From: an uncultured Alphaproteobacteria bacterium
GTDB lineage: Bacteria; Pseudomonadota; Alphaproteobacteria; Rs-D84
Length of the DNA: 64,000 nt
Direction of reading: 5' to 3'
Assembly: GCA_944389265.1 (NCBI GenBank)
Contig: CALXLS010000002.1
Coordinates: 62,001 to 126,000 of the forward strand
A program made the translations under genes and the position numbers. Below, piece by piece: positions 8,434 to 17,054 of the stretch. Every line of letters begins with the position of its first letter. Position 1 is the stretch's first letter. Under the pieces are notes generated by a model. It saw only the letters and a program-made list of their open reading frames with translations. It was not told where the DNA came from and did not search any database.

Positions 8434-8462
8434 ATGATAATAAAAAAAGACAAATTTAACAA
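8434..8462 (-). promoter_or_regulatory. aroK-mscL promoter, leaderless type
   Basis: TTGTTA, a 17-bp spacer and TATCAT are seen on the minus strand; the -10 box ends 8 nt before the aroK ATG and no Shine-Dalgarno is present. Confidence 0.6.
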
Positions 8463-8496
8463 CAGAAAACAAAAAACTAGCAAAATCTTATACAAA

Positions 8497-8505
8497 TGCT
8501 AAACT
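8497..8505 (+). promoter_or_regulatory. Extended -10 promoter of fabG
   Basis: TGC followed by TAAACT forms an extended -10 element; no good -35 box is seen. The leader would be about 22 nt and contains AAGGAA 10 nt before the ATG. Confidence 0.4.
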
Positions 8506-8533
8506 ACCCGCACAAGCAAGGAATATAATAACA

Positions 8534-9271
8534 ATGAAAGAATCTCTTGAAGGTCGTACGGCAATAATAACCGGTGCCACTGGCGACATAGGCGCCGCAA
8601 TAGCGCAAGAATACTATAAATTAGGTGCAAATTTAATCTTAACCGGCAGAAACGAGCAAAAAATAAAAGAACTAGCTGAAAAAATGCCCAGGAATACAGA
8701 CTTTGTAATTTTGGATTTGACCGCTTTTGATGCAGAAACAAAATTAGTCGATTACACCATACAAAAATTTGGCAGTATAGACATTCTTGTAAACAACGCT
8801 GCTTTAATTGAAGGCAAATTATTCTTAAAAACTGGAAATGATTTTTTACACAAAGCATTTGAGGTAAATTTCTTTGCGCCGTATCGCCTTATGCAAAAAA
8901 CATTACCGTATATGCTAAAGAATAAATTTGGGCGAATAATAAACATAACATCTCTTGCTGGCGAGACAGGTGATGCTGGTATGTCTGTATATGCTGCCAG
9001 CAAAGCGGCTTTGGCTGGCGCATCAAAATCTATTGCCGCAGAATATGGTCGACGCAACATAACGACTAATTGCATAGCCCCAGGAATAATAAATACAGAA
9101 TCAACAAAATTTATTTCAAAGGATTATGCCGATAATATAAAGAATCAAATTCCAATCCGCCGTTTTGGAAAACCAGAAGAAGTAGCCAGCCTTGCCGCAT
9201 ATTTGGCTTCAGAACGAGCATCCTATATAAATGGTCAAGTAATCAATATAAATGGCGGATTATACAGATAA
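8534..9271 (+). CDS. fabG: 3-oxoacyl-ACP reductase (SDR family)
   Basis: The 245-residue protein is a classical short-chain dehydrogenase/reductase: a TGATGDIG cofactor loop (residues 13-20), NNAA, catalytic S140, Y153 and K157, and a C-terminal INGGLYR ending close to FabG's usual INGG(M/L)YM. FabG reduces 3-oxoacyl-ACP in fatty-acid elongation. No other fab genes are nearby, so another SDR substrate is possible. It stands alone between its promoter and a strong terminator. Confidence 0.82.
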   Translation: MKESLEGRTAIITGATGDIGAAIAQEYYKLGANLILTGRNEQKIKELAEKMPRNTDFVILDLTAFDAETKLVDYTIQKFGSIDILVNNAALIEGKLFLKTGNDFLHKAFEVNFFAPYRLMQKTLPYMLKNKFGRIINITSLAGETGDAGMSVYAASKAALAGASKSIAAEYGRRNITTNCIAPGIINTESTKFISKDYADNIKNQIPIRRFGKPEEVASLAAYLASERASYINGQVININGGLYR

Positions 9272-9304
9272 AAAATCCCGTAAAAACTACGGGATTTTTT
9301 ATTT
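9271..9304 (+). terminator. fabG terminator
   Basis: A 12-bp stem (AAAAATCCCGTA with TACGGGATTTTT) ends in a T run. Confidence 0.9.
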
Positions 9305-9328
9305 AGTCTTTTTAAACTAGGAAAACTA

Positions 9329-9337
9329 TGCTATAAT
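9329..9337 (+). promoter_or_regulatory. Extended -10 promoter of the beta-barrel gene
   Basis: TGC-TATAAT is a perfect extended -10 box 34 nt upstream of the ATG at 9372; the -35 region is weak. Confidence 0.6.
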
Positions 9338-9371
9338 ATTTGTATAAATAAAGAGAAAAAGAGAGAGAACC

Positions 9372-10502
9372 ATGAAATTTAGCAAAGTATTTTCTTTATT
9401 GATATTTATAATTGCAGCGGGTGCCGCTTACAATGCGGATGCTGCCGCCCCACATTTATATGCAAATTATATATCTGCACACAATATAAATGCTATGCAG
9501 CATTCTATTATGACGCAAGCAATGCAGACTTTTGAAGGTGCTGCAGCTGCCGCCCTAAGCGGTCATTCTAAATTTATTCAAAAAATACAATCAGAAGGTC
9601 AAGGTAATGCACTAGACTTATATGGTCGTCTGCCTATGTATGGAACGATGCATCTTTATGGCGAATACGGTGATGATGGTTCTATAGATTACGATTCAAA
9701 AACCAAAGGAAGAAACGGCGGAGATACATATTCACGCCCTACCCTTAACAGCATGTGGCTAACTTGGAATCATTTTGATGAAGACGTAAAATTTAAAACT
9801 TACGATGTTTTAGATTCTGACTATGATTTAATTATGTTTGGCTTTGCTGGTGGCGAAGCGCAATTAGGAATCGGGATATCAGAATGGGGCTTTTTCGGTG
9901 GATATACAGGCGGTGAACAAACTAATGACTTTCTTAATATAGAAGAAAATGGTGGTTATGTCGGTTTTTATTCTGGATATAACATTCAAAACTTTAATTT
10001 ATCTTTTGCAATTAATGCGGGTAGTCTATATAACAACGCAGAAAACATTTATGGAACTGACGAATATGCAAACATGTGGGCCGGTGCCGCATTAAATGCA
10101 ACATATAACATAAGCCTTGACGACACATTTACTTTACAGCCTGGTATATATGCTGGTTATACATGGATAGGTTCTGCAAACTATATATCTGCATCTGGTG
10201 ACAGTATTGAAAATCAAAATTTCAATATTCTTGAAATCACCCCATCTTTACGTGCCATAAAACACATCAGCAAGGGCTGGTTCGGTTACATCGGTGTAAA
10301 ATATGTGCTAAATTATCCTCATGGTGGTGATGTATTAGCAAACGGTGTTCTTTTACAAGGACTGGATATAGATAATTATTCTGAATATGGAATAGGAATT
10401 GAAAAATCAATAGACCGATTTAATGTTGCAATTCACCTAAATCGTCATGATGGTGGTCGATATGGTTGGAACGGCGGTTTTAATCTAAAATATATATTCT
10501 AA
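9372..10502 (+). CDS. Outer-membrane beta-barrel protein (autotransporter-barrel-like, no passenger)
   Basis: The 376-residue product has a signal peptide (cleavage near ADA/AA), a short helical stretch, and from about residue 85 alternating amphipathic strands with many G, Y, W and N, ending in the aromatic terminus KYIF typical of BAM substrates. The barrel resembles autotransporter beta domains but no passenger domain precedes it. It probably sits in the outer membrane; substrate or partner is unknown. A GAGAGA stretch near the ATG is a weak ribosome binding site. It has its own promoter and terminator. Confidence 0.75.
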   Translation: MKFSKVFSLLIFIIAAGAAYNADAAAPHLYANYISAHNINAMQHSIMTQAMQTFEGAAAAALSGHSKFIQKIQSEGQGNALDLYGRLPMYGTMHLYGEYGDDGSIDYDSKTKGRNGGDTYSRPTLNSMWLTWNHFDEDVKFKTYDVLDSDYDLIMFGFAGGEAQLGIGISEWGFFGGYTGGEQTNDFLNIEENGGYVGFYSGYNIQNFNLSFAINAGSLYNNAENIYGTDEYANMWAGAALNATYNISLDDTFTLQPGIYAGYTWIGSANYISASGDSIENQNFNILEITPSLRAIKHISKGWFGYIGVKYVLNYPHGGDVLANGVLLQGLDIDNYSEYGIGIEKSIDRFNVAIHLNRHDGGRYGWNGGFNLKYIF

Positions 10503-10529
10503 AAAATCCCGCCATTGCGGGATTTTTTT
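10501..10529. terminator. Bidirectional terminator
   Basis: AAAAATCCCGC-CATT-GCGGGATTTTT ends both the plus-strand barrel gene and the minus-strand Cys-rich operon. Confidence 0.9.
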
Positions 10530-10812
10530 ACATTAACATACAAGGACCTTCTAATTCATATGTCCCAGTTGCATCCGTCCACGGTCCACCCTCTGCATAC
10601 ATAATACACGAACCATTTACTAATGAGGGGTCAGACTGCAAACAAGAATAAGCAACCCCTGTTGATGTATACCCAGAGGGGCACAAGCTTGTTGTAATAA
10701 TCATTGCATCTTCTTCGATAGCAACAAAACCAACCGGGCACGAAGTTGATGGTGCGGCCGCCAATGCTATCCCTGGGAACATTATTACAAACAAAAGAAA
10801 TATTTTTTTCAT
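10528..10812 (-). CDS. Small secreted Cys-rich protein, family B (second copy)
   Basis: The 94-residue product has a signal peptide (cleavage near ALA/AA) and the family B cysteine pattern of 5644-5931: SCPVGF, SLCPSGY, YSCLQ, GSCIMYAEG and a C-terminal DATGTYELEGPC. Two in-frame ATGs are close together; GGGAG is only 1 base from the first (10818) but 7 from the second, so I chose 10812. It is the last gene of an A-A-B operon, parallel to the A-B operon at 5192-5931. Confidence 0.8.
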   Translation of the reverse strand: MKKIFLLFVIMFPGIALAAAPSTSCPVGFVAIEEDAMIITTSLCPSGYTSTGVAYSCLQSDPSLVNGSCIMYAEGGPWTDATGTYELEGPCMLM

Positions 10813-10834
10813 TTTCATACTCCCATTTTAATTA

Positions 10835-11296
10835 TTAATAAAGGGTTCCATACAAAGATATGGTTGAAGATTGCGCAATTGATTCCCCACACGCAGTTGC
10901 ACATTGATAGTGGCAACCGTAAGCAGTTGAATAATTTCCAAGGAACATCCAATCAGATACTCCGGGTCGTATAATTCTGCACCAACAATATTTATTATCA
11001 TTTGTTGAAGTCGGGTCTGTATCAGACACCAGCCCCGTTGATATAGTACTTGATTTAGAACCATATGTTCCAGATGATGAAGAACAAGCGGCAATACCAT
11101 AAATCTCTATATCTTCATTGTTATTATTAGAATTATAACATGTTGTATTCCACTCTATACCAAATGACAATGAGGACAAATCCGCTGTGCTACAAGATGT
11201 TCCTGTCCCCAACGGGACACATTTAGTGGCCGCATATACCACCGCTGGTTCAACATAACAAGCAATAATCAATGCCACTGCTAATATTCTTTTCAT
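10835..11296 (-). CDS. Secreted Cys-rich protein, family A (second copy)
   Basis: This 153-residue protein has a signal peptide ending near VYA/AT and the family A cysteine pattern: TKC, CSTAD, W-N-T-T-C, GIAAC, DNKYCWCR, SDWM and a final GCHYQCATAC. GGAGGG lies 6 bases before the ATG at 11296; an upstream in-frame TTG overlaps that site and is rejected. It follows another family A gene after 17 bp. Function unknown. Confidence 0.8.
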   Translation of the reverse strand: MKRILAVALIIACYVEPAVVYAATKCVPLGTGTSCSTADLSSLSFGIEWNTTCYNSNNNNEDIEIYGIAACSSSSGTYGSKSSTISTGLVSDTDPTSTNDNKYCWCRIIRPGVSDWMFLGNYSTAYGCHYQCATACGESIAQSSTISLYGTLY

Positions 11297-11313
11297 TTTT
11301 TCCCTCCACAATA

Positions 11314-11757
11314 TTAATCTGCGACAATATTTCTCAATAAAGCATTTTTCAAACCTGAATTTATATTCAAATTAGTTGAACACCCACCCGCACAATTCAT
11401 CGCACATTCGGAGTATGTACGTCCACCTTGTCCGAGAGCGACCCAACTTGAAACCAACGGGACAAGCAATTTACACCAACAATATTTATTGTCATCTAAT
11501 GTCGAACTAAGACTAAGTTCATCGGATGTATTAGTAGTTGTCCCAGCTGTTGCGGCACAAATAGCAATTCCTTTCAAAGATGTTGAAACCCCCGCAGTTG
11601 TACAAGTCCCCATCCAATCCAAACCAGAACCTGAACCAAACCTACAACTTGATGAAGTATCTCCAAGTGCCGTACATTTACTGACCGAAGCACCATACAC
11701 TGGCATTATCAATGCACCACAACATGCAACAACACAACAAAAATGTAAAAACCGCAT
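11314..11757 (-). CDS. Secreted Cys-rich protein, family A (third copy)
   Basis: The 147-residue product starts with a signal peptide (near VYG/AS) and carries the same cysteine skeleton as its neighbour: SKC, SCRFG, WMGTC, GIAIC, DNKYCWCKL, SSWVAL, then CAMNCAGGC. AAGGGGA precedes the ATG. It heads the A-A-B operon. Unlike the A gene at 5192 it has no structured leader upstream; only a weak promoter can be proposed (TTGGTT with TATAAA at a 15-bp spacer). Confidence 0.8.
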   Translation of the reverse strand: MRFLHFCCVVACCGALIMPVYGASVSKCTALGDTSSSCRFGSGSGLDWMGTCTTAGVSTSLKGIAICAATAGTTTNTSDELSLSSTLDDNKYCWCKLLVPLVSSWVALGQGGRTYSECAMNCAGGCSTNLNINSGLKNALLRNIVAD

Positions 11758-11837
11758 TTTAATCCCCTTTTAAGCCCTCTATTTATAAAAAACAATAGAC
11801 AAAACCAACTGGCGATTTAGACTCGGCATATTTTTAG

Positions 11838-11921
11838 TTGACACTTCCCCAGAAAATAAGATAAAATTTAATCAACAAAAGATGAATTCAAATGGCCGAT
11901 TTTTTTCGGCATTATTTTTTT
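11838..11921 (+). ncRNA. Possible short plus-strand RNA with own promoter and terminator
   Basis: Between two minus-strand genes, TTGACA (11838-11843), a 17-bp spacer and ATAAAA suggest a plus-strand start near 11873. About 35 nt later GCCGA-TTTTTT-TCGGC is followed by a T run (11894-11921). The predicted RNA is about 50 nt with no credible coding sequence. This could be chance in AT-rich DNA. Confidence 0.25.
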
Positions 11922-11955
11922 CAAAAATTATAACGTACATTATAAAAAAATATCG

Positions 11956-11997
11956 TAAAAAATGGGCGAATCCCTCTTTTTTAATTTAGATTCGCCA
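11956..11997 (-). terminator. prfA terminator overlapping its stop codon
   Basis: GGCGAATC and GATTCGCC form an 8-bp stem whose 16-nt loop contains the prfA stop codon, followed by a T run on the minus strand. Confidence 0.75.
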
Positions 11998-13045
11998 GAC
12001 GTTCCAATTGATCAGCCGCAATCAAAGCATCTATTATTTCATCAAGCGCTTCACCACCCGCCAAAATATCATCAAGTTTATACAGTGTCAGTTTAATACG
12101 ATGATCTGTGACTCTTTGTTCCGGGAAATTATAAGTTCTTATTTTTTCACTTCTATCACCCGACCCAACCATACTTCTACGCGAAGCATTACTTGCATTC
12201 ATCTGTTCTTGACGTTGTTTTTCATAAATTTTCGAACGCAAAACCGACATTGCAGAAATTTTATTCTGTAATTGACTGCGCTCATTCTGACACGTGACAA
12301 CTATTCCTGTTGGAAAGTGTGTTATTCGTATCGCACTATCCGTCTTATTTACATGCTGCCCACCTGCCCCAGAAGAACGGAATATATCGATTCGAATATC
12401 TTTATCATCAATGACAACATCAATGTCTTTTGCTTCTGGCATTACTGCAACAGAAGCCGCACTAGTATGAATTCTGCCACCTGCCTCGGTTTCAGGGACA
12501 CGTTGTACACGATGAATACCAGATTCAAATTTCATTCTTGCATACGCACCAACACCGTCTATTTTAAACACGATTTCTTTATAACCACGCAAAGAAGTTG
12601 CATTTTCTTCAATAACTTCTACTTTCCAGCCATGACGCAAAGCATAAGATTTATATTGATTATATAAGTCCCCTGCAAACAAAGCAGATTCTTCACCACC
12701 AACACCGGCACGAATTTCCATAATAACGCTATTATCATCCGCTTCATCACGAGGCAACAAAGCAATTTGCAGTTTCTTTTCTATTTCGGGCAACGCATGG
12801 TTTAAATCTATCAACTGCTGGGACGCAATAGATTTTAATTCTGGATCATGCAACATTTCATTTGCATCGGCAATACCTTGTGTGGTCTGAAAATACTCTG
12901 CAATCAAAGGCAAAATATCTGATAACCGCGAATATTCTTTTGATAATTTAGTCAATTCTGCACCAGATACATCGCCAGAATTCATCTGTTTTTCTATTTC
13001 TGCCGCACGCGTTTGAATATCTTTTAATTTTTGTTCTACTATCAT
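11981..13045 (-). CDS. prfA: Peptide chain release factor 1
   Basis: RF1 releases nascent chains at UAA and UAG codons. The 354-residue protein has the stop-codon reading PxT motif as PET (in RVPETEAGG) and the catalytic GGQ in GAGGQHVNKTDSA. Both are intact, and the length is normal. It starts 2 bp after hisS, so the two are co-transcribed. The usual partner prmC, which methylates the GGQ glutamine, is not adjacent. Confidence 0.96.
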   Translation of the reverse strand: MIVEQKLKDIQTRAAEIEKQMNSGDVSGAELTKLSKEYSRLSDILPLIAEYFQTTQGIADANEMLHDPELKSIASQQLIDLNHALPEIEKKLQIALLPRDEADDNSVIMEIRAGVGGEESALFAGDLYNQYKSYALRHGWKVEVIEENATSLRGYKEIVFKIDGVGAYARMKFESGIHRVQRVPETEAGGRIHTSAASVAVMPEAKDIDVVIDDKDIRIDIFRSSGAGGQHVNKTDSAIRITHFPTGIVVTCQNERSQLQNKISAMSVLRSKIYEKQRQEQMNASNASRRSMVGSGDRSEKIRTYNFPEQRVTDHRIKLTLYKLDDILAGGEALDEIIDALIAADQLERLANLN

Positions 13046-13047
13046 TT

Positions 13048-14340
13048 TTATACCGTTTTTAATAACTTTATAGTTTCTACAACATCTATATTTTGTTGTT
13101 GACCGGTCTGCATGTTTTTCACTGCCAATATACCAGAATTTCTTTCATTTTCTCCGATAATTATACTAAAATCCGCCTTGATTTTATCTGCGAATTCAAT
13201 TTGATTTTTAAATTTCTTATCCACATCCAGATATGGTACTGCAGAAATTCCTGAATTACGCAGTTCAGCTAATACAGACATAGAATACGCTACCTGCTCT
13301 TTACCCATAACAAGGACAGCGGCACGTATTGGACGTTCAAACTTAGATAAATCTATTTTATTTTCGTCCAGCAAAGCAACCATCAAGCGCGAAAAACCAA
13401 CTGCGGCCCCGACACCAATAATTTTAGTTTTCGAAAACTTGGATGCTAAATCTTCGTATCTACCACCACCACCTATAGCACCTAGTTCCGGGAAATTATC
13501 CAAGAAAAATTCAAAAACAATTCCAGTATAATATGCATGACCGCGCATAATCCCTAAATCTATTTTAGCGTTCTTTATCCCCATGGAATCTAGCAACAAC
13601 ATAAAATCGTCCATCTCGGCAATAGCGGTGTCAAGAGCATCAGACACACCCACAAAAGACTTATAACCACTTGAAAATACTTTATTTATTTCAACCGCGG
13701 CATTTTCGCCAACTTCTTCTACCAGTCCTTCATAAAAGTCTTTTATTTTATCTTTCTTATCTATCAATATAAATGCAGCGCGTTGTTGCGCATCATTTAA
13801 TTGAAGATAAGCAAACATTGCATTCCAGAATCTGCGATTCCCGATACGGATATTAACGGGTCCGATAAATTCTTCTACAGATTTATATGCGGCAGCCAAA
13901 GTCGCAACAATTTCTGCGTCATAATTTTCAGACAAAGAATCAATACCCATTATATCTAAATCCATCTGATAGAATTCGCGATAGCGCCCACGCTGTGGCC
14001 GTTCACCACGATAATTTCTTGCAAATTGATACGCACGGAATGGGAAAGTCAATTCATTCAGATGACCTGCAACATAACGCGACAAACCGACCGTGCCATC
14101 ATAGCGCAGCCCCATTTTTGTGTCGCCCTTTTGAAACAAAAACATCTGAGTTTCTATTTCATCCCAGTTATCCTTATCCGTTAAAACCTCTGCGCGTTCG
14201 ATAGCAGGTAAATCCAGATGTGCGAAACCAGCAGTTTTTAAAACTTTCTGCATACGTGCGCTACATTCATCAAAACAGCGTTGTTGCACAGGCAACAATT
14301 CTATAAATCCGGATAAAGTCTTCGTTGGTTTTAATTCCAT
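13048..14340 (-). CDS. hisS: Histidyl-tRNA synthetase
   Basis: This 430-residue class II synthetase charges tRNA-His. Motif 2 (RNYRGERPQ.GRYREFYQ), GGGRYEDL and the histidine-A motif are visible, but the latter reads RGHAYYTGIVFE instead of the common RGLDYYTxTVFE. The C-terminal anticodon-binding domain covers about residues 330-428. The leader is about 45 nt with AGGA before the ATG. It heads the hisS-prfA operon. Confidence 0.95.
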   Translation of the reverse strand: MELKPTKTLSGFIELLPVQQRCFDECSARMQKVLKTAGFAHLDLPAIERAEVLTDKDNWDEIETQMFLFQKGDTKMGLRYDGTVGLSRYVAGHLNELTFPFRAYQFARNYRGERPQRGRYREFYQMDLDIMGIDSLSENYDAEIVATLAAAYKSVEEFIGPVNIRIGNRRFWNAMFAYLQLNDAQQRAAFILIDKKDKIKDFYEGLVEEVGENAAVEINKVFSSGYKSFVGVSDALDTAIAEMDDFMLLLDSMGIKNAKIDLGIMRGHAYYTGIVFEFFLDNFPELGAIGGGGRYEDLASKFSKTKIIGVGAAVGFSRLMVALLDENKIDLSKFERPIRAAVLVMGKEQVAYSMSVLAELRNSGISAVPYLDVDKKFKNQIEFADKIKADFSIIIGENERNSGILAVKNMQTGQQQNIDVVETIKLLKTV

Positions 14341-14391
14341 TTTTTACATTCCTATATTTATTACAGAGAAAACCTAGACACATTAGTGTCA

Positions 14392-14400
14392 ATTATATCA
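14392..14400 (-). promoter_or_regulatory. Extended -10 promoter of hisS-prfA
   Basis: TGA-TATAAT on the minus strand, the same extended -10 sequence used by tkt, ftsB and carD. A GACAC-ATTA-GTGTC inverted repeat (14377-14390) lies just at the predicted start and could be an operator. Confidence 0.6.
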
Positions 14401-14455
14401 TAAAAATAACAAAAACGCTATAAACAGTCGCCCGCCAGGGCGTGATGGAATTTTG

Positions 14456-14472
14456 AAAAAACGAACGTTTTA
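14456..14472 (-). terminator. Probable terminator after the metallopeptidase gene
   Basis: AAAACG-TT-CGTTTTTT on the minus strand, 45 bp after the stop codon. The stem is short. Confidence 0.45.
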
Positions 14473-14516
14473 TAAATCATAATTTGATTTTACGTTATTT
14501 TTTTTGAATTTCAAGA

Positions 14517-15224
14517 TTAAAAATACTTATGCAATTCTGCACCATGCTGATTTAGCCATCTTTTTGCACGTTCTACACCAAATCCGTATAAATCCGAGAC
14601 CTGCTTCCAAAAAGCCAGGGAATGATCCATATGCTTTGTATGTGCTAATTCATGCATTATTACATAGCGCATAACATCCACCGGTGCAAAAGCCAAACGC
14701 CACGAAAAAGAAATCGTACCAGACGTAGAACAACTGCCCCAACGCGAAGAAGTATCACGAACAGCAACTCTACTTGGCCAAAAATCTTTAGGCGTAGTTT
14801 TTATAATTTGTTTTACCGTCGACAAAAATTCCGATTTTATAAAGTCCCTGACTCGTCTTTCCAACATATCGTATGTGCCACCTACAACCAAGATACAACT
14901 GCCGTCATCACATTCTATAAATTCGTTAGCCCGTCTTGCAGGATTATGCTTTATCAAAACTTTTTTACCCAAAAATTCTATAACATCACCATCTGAAACT
15001 TTTGCTTTTGCAGGGACAGAATTAAAAATTCTCTCACACCATGAACGCTTTTGCTCCAAAAATCGCAATGCCGCAGATGTGGGTGTTAACCAAGGCTTAG
15101 ATATATGAATTTCACATACAGGTAAAGTCTTCGGTCGCAAAGTTATATTACGCAAACCGCGGCGTGTAGTAATAATTACAGGAACGGATTTCCCTGACGA
15201 CAAAACAAAATCATAATCTGACAT
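14517..15224 (-). CDS. YgjP-like (M48/DUF45) zinc metallopeptidase
   Basis: The 235-residue protein matches the YgjP/DUF45 family of SprT-like metallopeptidases. The family signature RWGSCS-x-SGTISFSWRL is followed by the zinc-binding HELAH, and a third ligand is expected around HMDHSLAFW. Substrate is unknown for the family. No signal peptide is present, so it is cytosolic. It starts 9 bp after tkt ends and is co-transcribed with it. Confidence 0.85.
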   Translation of the reverse strand: MSDYDFVLSSGKSVPVIITTRRGLRNITLRPKTLPVCEIHISKPWLTPTSAALRFLEQKRSWCERIFNSVPAKAKVSDGDVIEFLGKKVLIKHNPARRANEFIECDDGSCILVVGGTYDMLERRVRDFIKSEFLSTVKQIIKTTPKDFWPSRVAVRDTSSRWGSCSTSGTISFSWRLAFAPVDVMRYVIMHELAHTKHMDHSLAFWKQVSDLYGFGVERAKRWLNQHGAELHKYF

Positions 15225-15233
15225 AACTTAAAA

Positions 15234-17018
15234 TTATTTTAATTTTTTTGAAATATCGCGCACAATTGCGTCTGTGTCAAACCCAAAATGAGAATAAACC
15301 TCATTTCCATTACCAGATGCGCCAAAATTATCAATTCCAACAACCGCATCTGCAAATTCGAACCAAGGCGCAGACGCCGCTGCTTCTATAGCAACAATAT
15401 AGCCTTTCAATATTTGCTGTTTATATTTTTCGTCTTGGTTTCTAAAATCTGCAACCGAAGGCATACTTACAACCTGAATATCCTTTCCAAGTTTTTCTGC
15501 GACAGATATTGCTAATGGAACCTCACTTCCTGTTGCGACAAGTGTTGCTTTTACGCGTTTAGATTCTGCACTACGTATAATATAACCACCACGTGAAACA
15601 TCCGCATCTTTTGGTGTTTTTATTTGTTTTACTTTTTGCCGAGATAATATTATTGCAGAAGGTTTATCTTTTTCTGATATTGCCCTGCACCACGCATTAG
15701 CAACCTCTTCCCCATTACAAGGTCTAAACACATTTAAATTCGGTATCAGACGCAAAGAAGGTAATTGCTCAACTGGTTGGTGCGTTGGTCCATCTGCACC
15801 AACAGCAATACTATCATGCGTAAACACATAAATTACCGGCAGTTTCGACAATGCCGCTAATCTAATTGACGGGCGCATATAGTCACTAAACACAAGGAAA
15901 GTAGAACCATATGGGCGCAAACCTGCAGCGGCAAGACCGTTCATTATCGCCCCCATAGCATGTTCACGCACCCCATAATTTATAAAATTACCAACAAACT
16001 TTCGTGGTGATATACATACATGGGCACTTGTTTTTACATTCGTACTAGACGACAAATCAGCACTACCACCTATTAATCCGACACCATTTGATATAAGTTC
16101 TTGCAAAAACATACCGGACAATTCGCGTGTTGAAATATCTTTGTCAACATTTGGTACTTTTATATTTTTCGGACAAACATCTAACTGATTTAAAACATAT
16201 TTTGCAGGTGCATCTTTTGCAACACCCCTCCATAAATCTTCCCCAATCGGCGATATAAATTTTTCGGTTAACCGCATCATTTCTGAATCCGAAAGCGCCA
16301 GTCCATGTGCGGCGGAAGTTCCCGCCAAAGAAGAGTCTTGCCCTATTGTTGTTTTACATTGAATAAAAACAGGCGAACGAAATGCAACCGCATCACTTAA
16401 TGCTTTATCTATTTTTCCGGTATCGCTGCCATTAATTCTAAGAACTTTCCACCCTGCGGCACTCATACGCCCAGCAACATCAATATCCGTTAACGCTTGT
16501 CCATCTATACTTATGCCGTTATCGTCCCACAACAAAATTAAATTATCTAACTTGTATCTACCTGCAAAAGTTATTGCTTCGGATGCAACACCTTCCATCA
16601 AATCGCCATCACTACACAAGCAATATACACGCTCATCAGATTTTTTAATTTTTGCAGCCAACGCCATACCAACAGCATTCCCAACACCCTGCCCCAAAGG
16701 ACCAGTTGTTGCAAAAACGCCATCGATTCCGAACTCAGGATGCCCCGGTAATCCCCCAAGTTTTCTAAACGAATGTAAATCACCTATATCATACCCAGCT
16801 AATTTTAAAACGGAATATAACAAAGCACTACCATGACCTGCAGAAAGGATAAATTTATCTTGTCCACGACGTAAAAAATTTGCATAAACAGTTGTGATAA
16901 TATCTGCTGCACCTAAGACAATTCCAACATGTCCAGACCCAGCACAACGCACAGCATCCAAAGCGTATGCTTTGACTGCATTAGACATTTCTTTCAATTG
17001 CTTGGCATCAAATCTCAT
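15234..17018 (-). CDS. tkt: Transketolase
   Basis: Transketolase moves two-carbon units in the non-oxidative pentose phosphate pathway with thiamine diphosphate. The 594-residue product, shorter than the usual ~660, has the TPP-binding GDLMEG...WDDNGISIDG region, the GPLGQGVGNAVGMA signature, the substrate-binding HGS and the central-domain THDSIAVGADGPTHQP. No Shine-Dalgarno precedes the ATG; the -10 box ends 8 nt upstream, so the mRNA is probably leaderless. It is divergent from rnhA across 36 bp. Confidence 0.93.
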   Translation of the reverse strand: MRFDAKQLKEMSNAVKAYALDAVRCAGSGHVGIVLGAADIITTVYANFLRRGQDKFILSAGHGSALLYSVLKLAGYDIGDLHSFRKLGGLPGHPEFGIDGVFATTGPLGQGVGNAVGMALAAKIKKSDERVYCLCSDGDLMEGVASEAITFAGRYKLDNLILLWDDNGISIDGQALTDIDVAGRMSAAGWKVLRINGSDTGKIDKALSDAVAFRSPVFIQCKTTIGQDSSLAGTSAAHGLALSDSEMMRLTEKFISPIGEDLWRGVAKDAPAKYVLNQLDVCPKNIKVPNVDKDISTRELSGMFLQELISNGVGLIGGSADLSSSTNVKTSAHVCISPRKFVGNFINYGVREHAMGAIMNGLAAAGLRPYGSTFLVFSDYMRPSIRLAALSKLPVIYVFTHDSIAVGADGPTHQPVEQLPSLRLIPNLNVFRPCNGEEVANAWCRAISEKDKPSAIILSRQKVKQIKTPKDADVSRGGYIIRSAESKRVKATLVATGSEVPLAISVAEKLGKDIQVVSMPSVADFRNQDEKYKQQILKGYIVAIEAAASAPWFEFADAVVGIDNFGASGNGNEVYSHFGFDTDAIVRDISKKLK

Positions 17019-17022
17019 TTTA

Positions 17023-17035
17023 TGATATTATATCA
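17023..17035. promoter_or_regulatory. Palindromic bidirectional extended -10 (tkt / rnhA)
   Basis: TGATATTATATCA is a perfect odd palindrome. Read minus it gives TGA-TATAAT for tkt (leaderless); read plus it gives TGA-TATTAT for rnhA, which has AAGGA before its ATG. Confidence 0.65.
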
Positions 17036-17054
17036 CAAAACAAGGAAATAAAAA

